This document shows positions 26,342-35,656 of a DNA stretch of 64,000 nucleotides, piece by piece; the stretch's first letter is position 1; the number at the start of each line of letters is the position of its first letter. The stretch is taken from positions 2,356,001 through 2,420,000 of the forward strand of contig NZ_CP118158.1 in NCBI RefSeq assembly GCF_028747785.1. Reading direction: 5' to 3'. This DNA is from Halosimplex aquaticum (GTDB taxonomy: Archaea; Halobacteriota; Halobacteria; Halobacteriales; Haloarculaceae). The notes beneath the pieces were generated by a model that saw nothing but the letters and a program-made list of their open reading frames with translations, ran no database searches and was not told the origin of the DNA. Position numbers and translations under genes: made by a program.

Positions 26342-28528
26342 TTAGACGATGGTGAACGCGACGACGGCGACGACGAGCAGTCCGATGGCGTACTTGAGGC
26401 CGGCGTAGAGGCTGTCCTCGGCGAGCTTCCCCGCGAGCAGCCCGCTCCCGAAGCCCTGGATGAGCGCGGAGTGGAACAGGACCGTCCGGTACTGGTCGAC
26501 GGGGATCGCGGCGAGGCTCACCGGCCCGCTGTCGACCGCGGGCGGGAGTTCCGCGGCGTAGGTCTCGATCGGGTCGAGGAAGCTCGTCGACAGCATCAAC
26601 ACGACCAGCAGGTAGACGAGGAAGCCGATGACGATGATCGCGAGGTACGACTGGAGGGCCTGTCGGCGCTGGCTGCGGCGGCGCGCCCGCTCGGCCGTGT
26701 CGGCGGCGGCGACGTCGAGGACCGTGTGGAGGTCGCTGGTGGCGCGGCTCCCCTCGGCGACGAGCTTCACCGTCCGCGTCAGCTCGGGCGAGGCGATGCG
26801 GTCGCCGAACGCCTCGAACGCCTCGGCGGTGTCGAAGTTCCACCGGATGTCGTTGCGGAGCCGTTCGAGTTCGGCCCCGATCCGGCCCGACGTCGAGTCG
26901 GCGACGATCGCCAGCGCCGCGGTCAGCGAGAGCCCCCGGCGGTTGCTCACCGCCAGCAGGTCGAGGACGTCGGGGAAGCGCCGCTGGAAGGCGGCCTCCT
27001 GGCGCGCCCGGTACTCGTAGACGACCGCGACCGGCGCGGTCGCGACGACCAGCGGCGCGACGACGAGTTCGGTCGACACCGCGACCGGGTTCGCGACCAT
27101 CGCGTCCACGCCCAGCGGGACGGCGCCGGTCAGCACGCCCGCGGCCGGCAGCGCGACGGCGATCGGGACCGAGAAGAGGAACGCCCGCTCGGGCGCCTCG
27201 CGCACCTGAACGAGTTGATTCACGAGTCGGGTGCGGATGCCCTGCAGGCGCTTGGTGCGCTGGTACTCCTCTCGCCAGTCGGGGTCGGCCTCGCCGGGGG
27301 CCGGCGGCGCGGGGCGCGCCCGGCCGGGCGAGAACTCGACGGGCGTCGACCGGAACGGCTGGCTGACGACGTCGATCAGCACCGCGAAGCCGGTCAGCGC
27401 CAGCGGGATCGCGACGTAGATCAGCAGCCGGATCGCGTCCAGCGTCTCCTCGCCGAGGAAGCTCACGACGATCAGCACGACCAGCAGGAACAGCGGCGCG
27501 GCGACGAACCCGACGACGAACACCTCGCTCAGCAGTTCGAGGCGCTCGACGTAGGCCTCCTGGGCCTCGACCGCGGCGTCGAGCTGGTCGTCGACCTCGT
27601 CACGCAGGAACCCGGAGATGTCGCCGCCGCTCTCCAGGACGGTCGTGATGTCGTCGGTGAACCGCCGCAGTTCCGTGCTGGGCGTGACCGCCCGGAGGTT
27701 CTCCAGCCCGATGTAGAGGTTGTTGCCGAACACCTCGACGTCGCGGACCACGCGGTCGAACTCCTGGGAGACCGCCCCGTAGGTCTCCTCGGCGTCCGCC
27801 AGCCGGACGAGGATCCGGTCGAAGCTGACGCCCGCACGCGAGAGGGCGTACATGAACGTCAGCGCGTAGGGCAGGTTGTAATCGATCTCGCGGCGGCGCC
27901 GGTCGATGCGCATCCGAACCCGGTAGACCCGTCGCCACAGGTAATACAACCCCGCGGCGACGACGCCGCCCGCCACGAGCGCGCCGGCGACGCTCCCCGC
28001 CAGCGCCGGCACCGAGAGCCCGGTCGCGCCGGTGAGCCCCGAGAGCGTCCAGAAGTGGGCCGCCGCGAGGAGGCCGACGCTCGCCACGAGGGCGAGGGCG
28101 ACCGCGGCGGCGACGATCAGTATCATGTGACCGACCATCGCCGCGAGGTAGATGTCGTAGGTGTCGCGGAGCCACGCCTGGGTGAGCCGGCGCTGGAACG
28201 CCTGGTACCGGCCCGCGCGGCGCTTGAAGAACGTCCGGATCGGGCCGTAATGCTCGCGCAGGTCTTCCCGGTCGATGGACTCGAACCCGGCGGTCGCGCC
28301 GCTCGGTCGCAGGAACGACTCCTCGGGGTTGTGCGCGGCTGTCGCCTCCGTGTCCGTGTCGCCGAGCGCCTCCCCGTCGGCTGTGACTGCCGTGTCCCGA
28401 TCCGAGCGGCCGTCAGGGTGGTCCGCACCGAGGTCGTCTGTCTCCTCGCGGCGGGCGGTCCACTCCTCCCGCGGGTCGGCCTCGACGTCCGAGTCCGCTC
28501 CGGGCGGTCGGGCTTCGTCGTCGGGCAT
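26342..28528 (-). CDS. type IV pilus assembly membrane platform protein (PilC/TadC-like)
   Basis: 728 residues. An acidic, low-complexity N-terminus of about 70 residues is followed by two type II secretion F domains, each with a cytoplasmic helical part and membrane segments. The first is seen in YNLPYALTFMYALSRAGVSFDRILV, the second in PDVLDLLAVSNRRGLSLTAALAIV. About nine hydrophobic segments are present. It would sit in the membrane and link the ATPase to pilin subunits. It is 3 bases from the ATPase gene and 2 from the pilin gene, so all three are one transcript. Confidence 0.88.
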   Translation of the reverse strand: MPDDEARPPGADSDVEADPREEWTARREETDDLGADHPDGRSDRDTAVTADGEALGDTDTEATAAHNPEESFLRPSGATAGFESIDREDLREHYGPIRTFFKRRAGRYQAFQRRLTQAWLRDTYDIYLAAMVGHMILIVAAAVALALVASVGLLAAAHFWTLSGLTGATGLSVPALAGSVAGALVAGGVVAAGLYYLWRRVYRVRMRIDRRRREIDYNLPYALTFMYALSRAGVSFDRILVRLADAEETYGAVSQEFDRVVRDVEVFGNNLYIGLENLRAVTPSTELRRFTDDITTVLESGGDISGFLRDEVDDQLDAAVEAQEAYVERLELLSEVFVVGFVAAPLFLLVVLIVVSFLGEETLDAIRLLIYVAIPLALTGFAVLIDVVSQPFRSTPVEFSPGRARPAPPAPGEADPDWREEYQRTKRLQGIRTRLVNQLVQVREAPERAFLFSVPIAVALPAAGVLTGAVPLGVDAMVANPVAVSTELVVAPLVVATAPVAVVYEYRARQEAAFQRRFPDVLDLLAVSNRRGLSLTAALAIVADSTSGRIGAELERLRNDIRWNFDTAEAFEAFGDRIASPELTRTVKLVAEGSRATSDLHTVLDVAAADTAERARRRSQRRQALQSYLAIIVIGFLVYLLVVLMLSTSFLDPIETYAAELPPAVDSGPVSLAAIPVDQYRTVLFHSALIQGFGSGLLAGKLAEDSLYAGLKYAIGLLVVAVVAFTIV

Positions 28529-28531
28529 CGG

Positions 28532-30310
28532 TCACTCGCTCCGCTGGGCCGGGAGGTCGGCCGGGTCGAGTTCGTCGGCCCGGATCTGTTCGAGGACGGT
28601 CTGGGGCTTGCGGTAGAAGGTGTGGATCACGCGCCCGACGCTCTCGTGGTGGCGGATGTCCTCGCGGAGGAGGTACCGCAACACCTCCCGACGCAGGGAG
28701 AGTTCGCGCCGCAGTTGCCTGTCGTCCCAGCCGCGCTCGTACTTGATCTCCTGGAGGAGCGCCGACGGCGCCCGCTGTTCCATCGAGTCGCTCGCGGGGT
28801 CGCGCCCGAACACGTCGCGGGTCCTGACGCCGCCGTCCGCGTCGGGCGCGGGCGTCAGTTCCACCAGCTTGTGGTTGCGCCTGACGCGCCGGGGGCCCTT
28901 GGTGACCTGCCGCTGGATGGAGACGACGTCGAGGCTCCCGATCATCTGTCGCGGGATGTTCAGCGGCTCGTTCTCCAGACGGCGCATCGCGCCCTCCGCG
29001 GAGTCGGCGTGGAACGTCGTGTAGGCGGTGTGGCCGGTCGAGATGGCCTGGAAGAACGTGAACGCGACCTGCGGGTTCGCGCGGATCTCCCCGACCAGCA
29101 GGAACTCCGGCCGCTGGCGCAGCGCCGACTCCAGCAGGTCGAACATGGTGACCGCACCCTGTCCGTCGGCGGTCGACGACGAGCGGGTGACGTTGCGCAC
29201 CCAGTTCTCGTGAGGGAGCCGTAGCTCCGGCGTGTCCTCGATGGAGACGATCTTGTTGCCCGGCGGGATGAAATAGGAGATGGCGTTCAGGCTGGTCGTC
29301 TTGCCCGACCCGGTCCCGCCGGCGAACACGACGGACTTGCCGTTCTCGACGAGCAGCCACAGGTAGGCCATCTGGTCGAGGCTGAACGTCTCGAAGTCGA
29401 TGAGGTCGGTCGGGGTGAACGGGTCCTCCGAGAACCGCCGGATCGTGAACGTCGACCCGCGGAGGCTGATGTCCGACCCGAGCGTGAACTGCGCCCGCGA
29501 GCCGTCGGGCAGGCTGGCGTCGAGCAGCGGGTCCGCCGCGGTCAGCGACTTGCCCGCCCGCTGGGCCAGTCGCGTCACGAACGCGTCGAGGCGCGCCTCG
29601 GTGAACGAGAGGTTCGTCTCCAGGTCGCGATAGGCGCCGTGGTAGACGAACAGCGGGACGTCCACGCCGTCACAGGAGATGTCCTCGATGGCGGGGTCGC
29701 CCATCAGCGGGTCGATCTTCCCGTAGCGGACGAAGTCACGGCGCAGGTAGTACAGGATCCGCAGGAGCGGAGCGGGCGGCACGGCCGCGGCGTGTTCGTC
29801 GAACACGCGCTGGACCTCCAGTTCGAAGATCTCGTCGCGCTCCTCCTCGGCGCCGATGTCCCGGTGCATGAGGTCCTGGCGGAGGATCCGCGTCAGGTCC
29901 TCGCGGACGTACTGCTCGAACTCCGTCAGCGTCGGCGCGTCGACGTGGTAGCGGTGTTCGTTCTCCGCCGGGTCGTAGACGATGGCCGTGTAGGAGTAGG
30001 GCCGGCGCGACCAGCGCCACGAGACCAGGTCGTACTCCTCGAGGTAGTCGAAGTCGAACCACCGCTGGCGCACGGCCGCCTCGGTCGGCGCGTCGATCCC
30101 CAGCGCCTCCGGCTCGTAGACCGACTCGAAGTACTCGACGATGTCGCCCATGATCTCCGTCTCGACCTCCTCGCGGGACACCGTCGCCTCGCCCGCGCCG
30201 CTGTCGAGGGTGTGGTCGATCGCTTCCTCGGTGACCGCCTCGTCGATGTCGTCGAGGACGAACGACTCCCTCGTGTCCGGGGAGTCCGTCGGCGCGGGTT
30301 CGTCGCTCAT
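28532..30310 (-). CDS. type IV pilus assembly ATPase (PilB/TadA-like)
   Basis: 592 residues from the ATG at 30310; an open extension to 30619 is Arg/Pro-rich and crosses the promoter, so it is rejected. The N-terminal domain is acidic. The core has Walker A FAGGTGSGKTTSLNAI (about 330-345), the Asp box IVSIEDTPELRLPH, Walker B EFLLVGEIRANPQVAF, and the His box STGHTAYTTFHADS. It hydrolyses ATP in the cytoplasm to drive pilus assembly. A C-terminal 100-residue helical extension follows the usual fold. It is the first gene of the three-gene pilus operon. Confidence 0.9.
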   Translation of the reverse strand: MSDEPAPTDSPDTRESFVLDDIDEAVTEEAIDHTLDSGAGEATVSREEVETEIMGDIVEYFESVYEPEALGIDAPTEAAVRQRWFDFDYLEEYDLVSWRWSRRPYSYTAIVYDPAENEHRYHVDAPTLTEFEQYVREDLTRILRQDLMHRDIGAEEERDEIFELEVQRVFDEHAAAVPPAPLLRILYYLRRDFVRYGKIDPLMGDPAIEDISCDGVDVPLFVYHGAYRDLETNLSFTEARLDAFVTRLAQRAGKSLTAADPLLDASLPDGSRAQFTLGSDISLRGSTFTIRRFSEDPFTPTDLIDFETFSLDQMAYLWLLVENGKSVVFAGGTGSGKTTSLNAISYFIPPGNKIVSIEDTPELRLPHENWVRNVTRSSSTADGQGAVTMFDLLESALRQRPEFLLVGEIRANPQVAFTFFQAISTGHTAYTTFHADSAEGAMRRLENEPLNIPRQMIGSLDVVSIQRQVTKGPRRVRRNHKLVELTPAPDADGGVRTRDVFGRDPASDSMEQRAPSALLQEIKYERGWDDRQLRRELSLRREVLRYLLREDIRHHESVGRVIHTFYRKPQTVLEQIRADELDPADLPAQRSE

Positions 30311-30617
30311 TCGATCGCCCCTACGTTTCGAATCGAGCGTCAAAAAGACAGTGCAGTATCCGACGACAGTTCCGTACGGTCCCGGTAAGTAGTTGACAAA
30401 GACGTATCGGGCACGGAGACAGTATCGCGGTGTTGCCGTGGCGCCGACGAGGTCTCTCAGGGGGCCGGCCCGTCTCTCGGTAGCACTCCCGAGCGGTACG
30501 TAGGGGGACACACCGCTACTAGCAACGTTCACTTCCGCGGGGGTACCGGCCTCCCGTACGTCCGGGTCCCGCGGCCTGCGCCGCGGGGCGCCGACCGACC
30601 ACGTCGACCGATTCACC
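30311..30617. other. divergent promoter region
   Basis: This gap separates the pilus operon from the gene at 30618. AT-rich steps at about 30340-30400 may hold the pilus promoter. It also carries a motif at 30516-30537 that recurs before the phosphatase gene. Confidence 0.5.
30516..30537 (+). promoter_or_regulatory. shared upstream motif, copy 1
   Basis: CTACTAGCAACGTTCAC followed by TTCCG. It resembles 31308-31330 (CTATTAGAAGCGTTCAC, C, TTCCG). Copy 1 is 80 bases before the gene at 30618. Confidence 0.4.
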
Positions 30618-31055
30618 ATGACAGGACCCGAACACGCCGACGGAACGGAGACCGTGTACGAAGACTACGTCCTCGACGTTCGCGTCGTCGAGGTCGCGAC
30701 CGAGGAAGGCGCGGACTCGCGGTACCGGTTCGAGGCGCCGGAACACGTCGCGATGACCTTCGACGACCCGCGGACGGCGACGCTGTACGCCGACGTCTAC
30801 TTCGATACGAACGGGTTCCAGGAAGCGGGAACCGGCGAGCGAGGGGTTCCACCCGAGGTGGTTCAGGCGGGCCGTGACACGCTCGCCGCCTACTTCCTGA
30901 CGATGCCGGGGACGGACACGAACTGGGTCGCCTCGTTCTACGGGAAGCGGCCGAGCGAGGTCGAACGCTACGTCGGCGCAGTCCGCCGACGCGCTTCGGA
31001 GATCCGGTCGGCGGTCGAGACGGACGACGTCGAGCGGGCCGCCGATCCCGCCTGA
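30618..31055 (+). CDS. hypothetical protein (145 aa)
   Basis: An acidic, soluble protein with no signal and no membrane segment. I do not recognise the family. Features: YVLDVRVVEVATEEGADSRY at the start, a strand-rich part with DDPRTATLYADVYFDTNGFQEAGTGERGVPPEVVQAGRD, and a C-terminal helix pair with GKRPSEVERYVGAVRRRASEIR. The composition and codon use match a real haloarchaeal gene. It stands alone between divergent pilus genes and the phosphatase. The ATG at 30618 is the first in frame. Confidence 0.7.
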   Translation: MTGPEHADGTETVYEDYVLDVRVVEVATEEGADSRYRFEAPEHVAMTFDDPRTATLYADVYFDTNGFQEAGTGERGVPPEVVQAGRDTLAAYFLTMPGTDTNWVASFYGKRPSEVERYVGAVRRRASEIRSAVETDDVERAADPA

Positions 31056-31307
31056 GACGCCCGCGGTACCAGGGAACCGGTTCGAGACCGCGCACGTTCT
31101 CGCCTTCTGTTCGAGGCTGTCCGCGCTCCTCCCATCGTTTCGACGTGCTCACCCGGTGGGCGCTGGCCACGAACTTCGGCGAGGCTGGTCCCGGTCCAGC
31201 CTGATCCGGTCCAGTGACCGTTCGGTTCGGGCAGGGGCTGTCGGCGACGGTCGGGTGACTACATAGCACGCAATATCACTCGTCCCGCAACAGACCGGGA
31301 TATATCA

Positions 31308-31330
31308 CTATTAGAAGCGTTCACCTTCCG
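31308..31330 (+). promoter_or_regulatory. shared upstream motif, copy 2, with TATA-like sequence
   Basis: CTATTAGAAGCGTTCAC then CTTCCG, just before the phosphatase gene at 31352. The adjacent GATATATCAC (31299-31308) can serve as its TATA box, about 48 bases from the start codon. Confidence 0.45.
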
Positions 31331-31351
31331 AACAGCGGACCACCCGGACGC

Positions 31352-33418
31352 ATGGTCGATCTCAACCGGCGAACGCTCCTGGCGTCGTCCGCGGCGGCGG
31401 CGCTGGGCGCGAGCGTGTCCGGCGTCGCGAGCGGGGCGGCGGCGGACGACGGACAGACAGACGGCGCACCGACAGTCAAGGGGGAACTCAAGCGGTTCTC
31501 GTCGACGGCCTTCGGCGCGGAGGTGACCGGCCCGTACGTCTTCGACGACGGGTCGCTGCTGTACAGCCTCCAGCACCCGAGCCGCGACAACCCCGGCGAG
31601 TACAACCGCGCGGGCATCGGCTACTTCAGCGGCTTCTCGTTCGAGTTCGACGGGACGAACGACGACTTCGAGGAGCTACCGGCGCCCGCGACGGAGGAAG
31701 AACGCGGGCGCGTCCGGGCCGCGGCGGGCGAGTACACGTTCCTCGTCCGGGAGCAGGACCCGATCGGCGACGGGAGCGAGCGCCTCGGCGTCGTCCAGAC
31801 GCCTGACGGGTGGGACCTCGCGCAGGACAACTTCGCCGGCACGCAGTACGGCGACGCCGGGTTCAACCCGGACTGCAACCAGTTCGTCGCGACGAACGGC
31901 GCGCGCACCGAGGGGTACCTGTTCACCAACTGGGAGAACAGCCCCGGGAACGTCTCGCGCATCCCGCTCAGCCAGGACAGCGACGGCGAGTGGCACGCCG
32001 ACCTGGAGAACGCGATGAACCTCGCCAACACCGACGCGATGCGGGAGATCGGCGGGACCCGCATCAACTGCTACGGCGACATGAGCCCGTGGGGCACGAT
32101 GCTCTCCTCGGAGGAGAACTACGCTCACACGCGCGTCTCGCTCACCGCGACCGTCGGCGACATCGTCGACGCGGGCACCGGCAAGGGCCGCATCGGCGCC
32201 TGCCAGTTCTGGAATCGGCCGAACCCGAGTTCGATCCAGTCGGCGATAGACGAGTACTACGGCGACAACTCGTGGTTCGTGCAGGGGTACTGGGCGCTGA
32301 CCGGCGTCGAGTTCCTGGCGTACTACCTCGGCGCCGAGCGCGTTGACCAGTCGGCGCCGCCGTACGCCGACGGGGCCGACCAGCAGAACACCACCGAGCC
32401 CATCGCCGACGTCTACCCGAACCCGTACCGCTACGGCTATCACCTCGACATCCGCGAGCCGACGGCGGAGACGCCGAAGCCGGTGAAGTACTACGTGATG
32501 GGTCGGGCCGCCTGGGAGGCGCCCGACGTCCAGCAGAACAAGAAGACGGTCTACGAGTGCTCCGACGGCGACAGCAAGGGCGTCTACAAGTTCGAGGCCG
32601 AGCGTCCGATCCACAGCTACGAGGACCCGATGGACGTCGAAGGGACGCTCTACGCGCCGAAGATCACCAACGCCGACGCCGCGCGGCAGGAGTCGCCCGC
32701 CGAGGTCGCCCTCGAGATCGAGTGGTGGCCGCTCGGCAGCGCGACGAACGCGGAGGTCGAGTCGTGGATCGCCGAGTACGACGACGTGACCCAGGCCGAC
32801 TACCTCGCCGCCCACTCCTCGTGGGAGGAGGGCGACGAGGTCACCGCGGCCGTCCTCGAGGAGGCCGACCGCGAGGTCGTCGAGAACGGCAACAAGAACT
32901 ACATTTCGAACGAGGAGATCGTCCAGTGGGCCGAGCAGTGGAGCGCCAACGATCCCGACAACGTCGACGAGGACCTCCGGAAGGTGCCGTTCCTGGAGAC
33001 GCGCGCCGCGGCCAAGGAGATCGGCGCGACCATCGAGTTCAACAAGGCCGAGGGTGTCGACAGCGTCGACAAGGCGACGCCCGGCGACTACGTCTACTTC
33101 GCCATCTCCGAGCTGAACGACGACATGGCCGACGAGACCGGCGACCTCGGCCTCGACCGCGTCGACGGCGGCGTGGTCTACCGCGGGACGCTCGAATCCG
33201 ACTACAACGTCTCGACGCTCGAACCCGTCATCGTCGGCCCGGACGCCAGCGACCCGGCCGACGTGGCCGACGACTCGCTCATCAACGTCGACAACCTCCT
33301 CGTCATGGAGGACGGCCGCGTCCTCTGCTGTGAAGACGCAGACCAGTTCGGCCGCTCGTACAGCAACGACTGCCTGTACGTCTTCCGCGACGACGACACG
33401 GCCCTGCGACAGGGGTAG
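31352..33418 (+). CDS. PhoX-type (DUF839) secreted phosphatase-like protein
   Basis: 688 residues. A Tat signal (LNRRTLLASSAAAALGASVSG) leads to an exported mature protein. The body matches the PhoX/DUF839 beta-propeller family: GYLFTNWENSPGNVSRIPL, INCYGDMSPWGTMLSSEENYAHT (the family's C/S-E-E metal-site region), YGYHLDIREPTAETPKPVKYYVMGRAAWEA, and GVYKFEAERP. Known members use calcium and iron to cleave phosphate esters. About 200 residues between the usual propeller blades (SWEEGDEVTAAV... to ATPGDYVYFAISELND) make it long. The role would be phosphate scavenging outside the cell. Confidence 0.82.
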   Translation: MVDLNRRTLLASSAAAALGASVSGVASGAAADDGQTDGAPTVKGELKRFSSTAFGAEVTGPYVFDDGSLLYSLQHPSRDNPGEYNRAGIGYFSGFSFEFDGTNDDFEELPAPATEEERGRVRAAAGEYTFLVREQDPIGDGSERLGVVQTPDGWDLAQDNFAGTQYGDAGFNPDCNQFVATNGARTEGYLFTNWENSPGNVSRIPLSQDSDGEWHADLENAMNLANTDAMREIGGTRINCYGDMSPWGTMLSSEENYAHTRVSLTATVGDIVDAGTGKGRIGACQFWNRPNPSSIQSAIDEYYGDNSWFVQGYWALTGVEFLAYYLGAERVDQSAPPYADGADQQNTTEPIADVYPNPYRYGYHLDIREPTAETPKPVKYYVMGRAAWEAPDVQQNKKTVYECSDGDSKGVYKFEAERPIHSYEDPMDVEGTLYAPKITNADAARQESPAEVALEIEWWPLGSATNAEVESWIAEYDDVTQADYLAAHSSWEEGDEVTAAVLEEADREVVENGNKNYISNEEIVQWAEQWSANDPDNVDEDLRKVPFLETRAAAKEIGATIEFNKAEGVDSVDKATPGDYVYFAISELNDDMADETGDLGLDRVDGGVVYRGTLESDYNVSTLEPVIVGPDASDPADVADDSLINVDNLLVMEDGRVLCCEDADQFGRSYSNDCLYVFRDDDTALRQG

Positions 33419-33508
33419 TCGGCGCGTCCGGCGCCGACTGACTCCCGGGCTCGTCGCACTGTTGCCCGCTTCAGAATCTCTTTGTGGCCGCTCGCAGACT
33501 ACCGATCC

Positions 33509-34828
33509 GTGACAGAGATCGCCTTCGTCGGCGCGGGAAGCATCGTCTTCGCGAAGAACCTGATGACGGACATCCTCTCCTTCGAGGAGCTACAGGACGC
33601 CACGATCACGCTGATGGACATCGACGAGCGGCGACTCGACCGGACGGCCGCGGTCGGCGAGGCGCTCGTCGACGAACACGACCTCCCCGCCGAGATCCGC
33701 GCGACGACCGACCGCCGGGAGGCGCTCGACGGCGCCGACTACGTGCTGAACATGGTCAACGTCGGCGGCGAGGAACCGTTCGAGAACGAGGTACGGATCC
33801 CGCAGGAACACGGCGTCGAGCAGGCCGTCGGTGACACGCTCGGTCCCGGCGGCGTCTTCCGGGCGCTCCGGACGATGCCGATGCTGCTGGAGATGGCCCG
33901 CGAGATGGAGGAGCTGTGCCCCGACGCCGTCCTGCTGAACTACACGAATCCGATGGCGATCCTGTGCTGGGCCGTCGACGAGGCCACCGACGTCGAGGTG
34001 GTCGGCCTCTGCCACAGCGTCCAGCACACGACCGAAGCCATCGGCCGGTATCTGGACGTCCCTGCCGACGAGATCGAACACCAGGTCGCCGGGATCAACC
34101 ACATGGCGTGGTACCTCGACCTCACCCACGACGGCGAGGACCTCTACCCCGCGCTCCGCGAGGCGGCCGACGACCCCGAGATTCGGGAGCAGGACCCCGT
34201 TCGATTCGACGTGATGGAGCACTTCGGCGCGTTCATCACCGAGTCGAGTCACCACCTCAGCGAGTACCTGCCGTACTTCCGGACCGACCAGGATATCATC
34301 GACGAGTACACCCCTGCCGAGGCGTTCGGCCACTACACGATCGAGTGGATGCCCACCGGGCGGTACTTCGAGCACTGGCAGTCCTACCAGCCCGACCTCG
34401 ACGCCGAGTTCGACCCCGCCGAGGAGGACCTCTCGCTGGAGCGCTCCTCGGAGTACGGCTCGCACATCATCCACTCGCGGGAGACGGACACGGTCCGTCG
34501 GATGAACCTCAACGTCCGCAACGACACCGGCGCGATCGCCAACCTCCCAGACGACGCCTGCGTCGAGGTGCCGTGTCTCGTCGACGGCACCGGCATCCAC
34601 CCGACGACGGTCGGCGACCTCCCCGGCCAGCTGGCGGCGCTGAACCGGACGAACGTCAACGTCCAGGAGCAGGCCGTCCGCGCCGGCCTCGATAACGACG
34701 AAGACGCGCTCCGGCGGGCGATCAAACTCGATCCCCTGACCGCCGCGGCGCTGGACCTGGACGCGATCGACGAGATGATCGACGACCTGTTAGCGGCGAA
34801 CGCCGAATACCTGCCCGACCTGAACTGA
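33509..34828 (+). CDS. GH4-family NAD-dependent glycosidase
   Basis: 439 residues from a GTG at 33509, where the Rossmann strand VTEIAFVGAGSIVFAKNL begins; a GTG at 33482 would add nine unlikely residues. Family marks: LMDIDERRL, NMVNVGGEEPF, VLLNYTNPMAI, the metal-binding Cys in GLCHSVQ, and the His of VAGINHMAWY. GH4 enzymes cleave alpha- or beta-glycosides by a redox mechanism with NAD and a divalent metal. Subfamily looks like alpha-glucosidase/alpha-galacturonidase types; substrate not certain. Cytoplasmic. Confidence 0.88.
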   Translation: MTEIAFVGAGSIVFAKNLMTDILSFEELQDATITLMDIDERRLDRTAAVGEALVDEHDLPAEIRATTDRREALDGADYVLNMVNVGGEEPFENEVRIPQEHGVEQAVGDTLGPGGVFRALRTMPMLLEMAREMEELCPDAVLLNYTNPMAILCWAVDEATDVEVVGLCHSVQHTTEAIGRYLDVPADEIEHQVAGINHMAWYLDLTHDGEDLYPALREAADDPEIREQDPVRFDVMEHFGAFITESSHHLSEYLPYFRTDQDIIDEYTPAEAFGHYTIEWMPTGRYFEHWQSYQPDLDAEFDPAEEDLSLERSSEYGSHIIHSRETDTVRRMNLNVRNDTGAIANLPDDACVEVPCLVDGTGIHPTTVGDLPGQLAALNRTNVNVQEQAVRAGLDNDEDALRRAIKLDPLTAAALDLDAIDEMIDDLLAANAEYLPDLN

Positions 34829-34951
34829 TCGGCCGACGCGGATCGGTCGTCGTCGATGAGGATGGCGTCTCGGGCCACCAAATCCGAAACCGCCCACGAT
34901 TTTCTCGGTTGTGGGAATACTTTTGTTCGTGCCCACTCTACTCACGAAGCA

Positions 34952-35182
34952 ATGACCGAAGTTTCCCTCGACGACCGGGGTCGGTTCACCCTCCCGAAGC
35001 AGTTCCGCGAGGAGTACGGGGACCGGTTTCAGGTCGTCCGCCTCGACGACGGTCTCAAACTCGTTCCCGTTGCCGAAGATCCGCTCGAAGCCTTGCGCGA
35101 CGAGTTCGCTGACGTGGATAAGTCCGCCGACGAACTCCGCGACGACGCCCGCGAGCAGGCACTCGACGAGGCTGGCTCGTAG
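34952..35182 (+). CDS. vapB: AbrB-family antitoxin (VapB-like)
   Basis: 76 residues. The swapped-hairpin DNA-binding domain is MTEVSLDDRGRFTLPKQFREEYGDRFQVVRLDDGLKLVPV, followed by a C-terminal helical tail rich in acids that would cover the toxin active site. Its stop is directly followed by the toxin ATG (TAG-ATG). A TATA-like GAATACTTTT lies about 34 bases before the ATG at 34952. Antitoxins of this type usually repress their own promoter. Confidence 0.85.
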   Translation: MTEVSLDDRGRFTLPKQFREEYGDRFQVVRLDDGLKLVPVAEDPLEALRDEFADVDKSADELRDDAREQALDEAGS

Positions 35183-35548
35183 ATGTACGCGGAAACCGAC
35201 TTTCTCCTCGCACTCATCAAGGACGACGACTGGCTCGGCGACGCCGCCGAGTCGGTCTACCGCGATCATCGCGACGACCTCTGGACCTCCGAGTTCACGC
35301 TCGCCGAACTCCTGCTGGTCGCCTATCGCGAAGACCGCGACGTCGAGCGGGTCATCGCGAACGCCATCGAGTTGCTCGACGTGCACGGAGACCCGGACGA
35401 CATCCTCGCTGCCGCGACCTACGTTTCCGACCACGGGTTCACGCCCTTCGATGCGATCCACCTCGTCCAGTCGAGTGACGACACGATCGTCTCTAGTGAC
35501 GGCTCCTACGACGGATTCAGCGACCGCTTCGCGCTCGAAGACGCGTAG
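35183..35548 (+). CDS. vapC: PIN-domain toxin ribonuclease (VapC-like)
   Basis: 121 residues, full PIN domain. The acidic metal-binding residues are D6 (AETDFLLAL), E42 (TLAELLL), D90 (TPFDAIHL) and D106 (VSSDGSYD). It would cut RNA, in other systems often tRNA or rRNA, when the antitoxin is lost. Adjacent to its antitoxin with no gap. No sign of decay. Confidence 0.88.
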   Translation: MYAETDFLLALIKDDDWLGDAAESVYRDHRDDLWTSEFTLAELLLVAYREDRDVERVIANAIELLDVHGDPDDILAAATYVSDHGFTPFDAIHLVQSSDDTIVSSDGSYDGFSDRFALEDA

Positions 35549-35656
35549 TTACCGGTCGTCGTATTCAGAACGGCTCTGTCGTCGACTTCCTTCGGTCGGT
35601 CTCCGGAATGACGCTCGTGACGAGCGCCGTCGATGTCGGCGTGAGGCGGGCGTTGA

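Noticed and set aside
26330..29224. 964-residue plus-strand frame
   Set aside because: It is the antisense of the pilus platform and ATPase genes; it is Arg/Asp-rich without domains.
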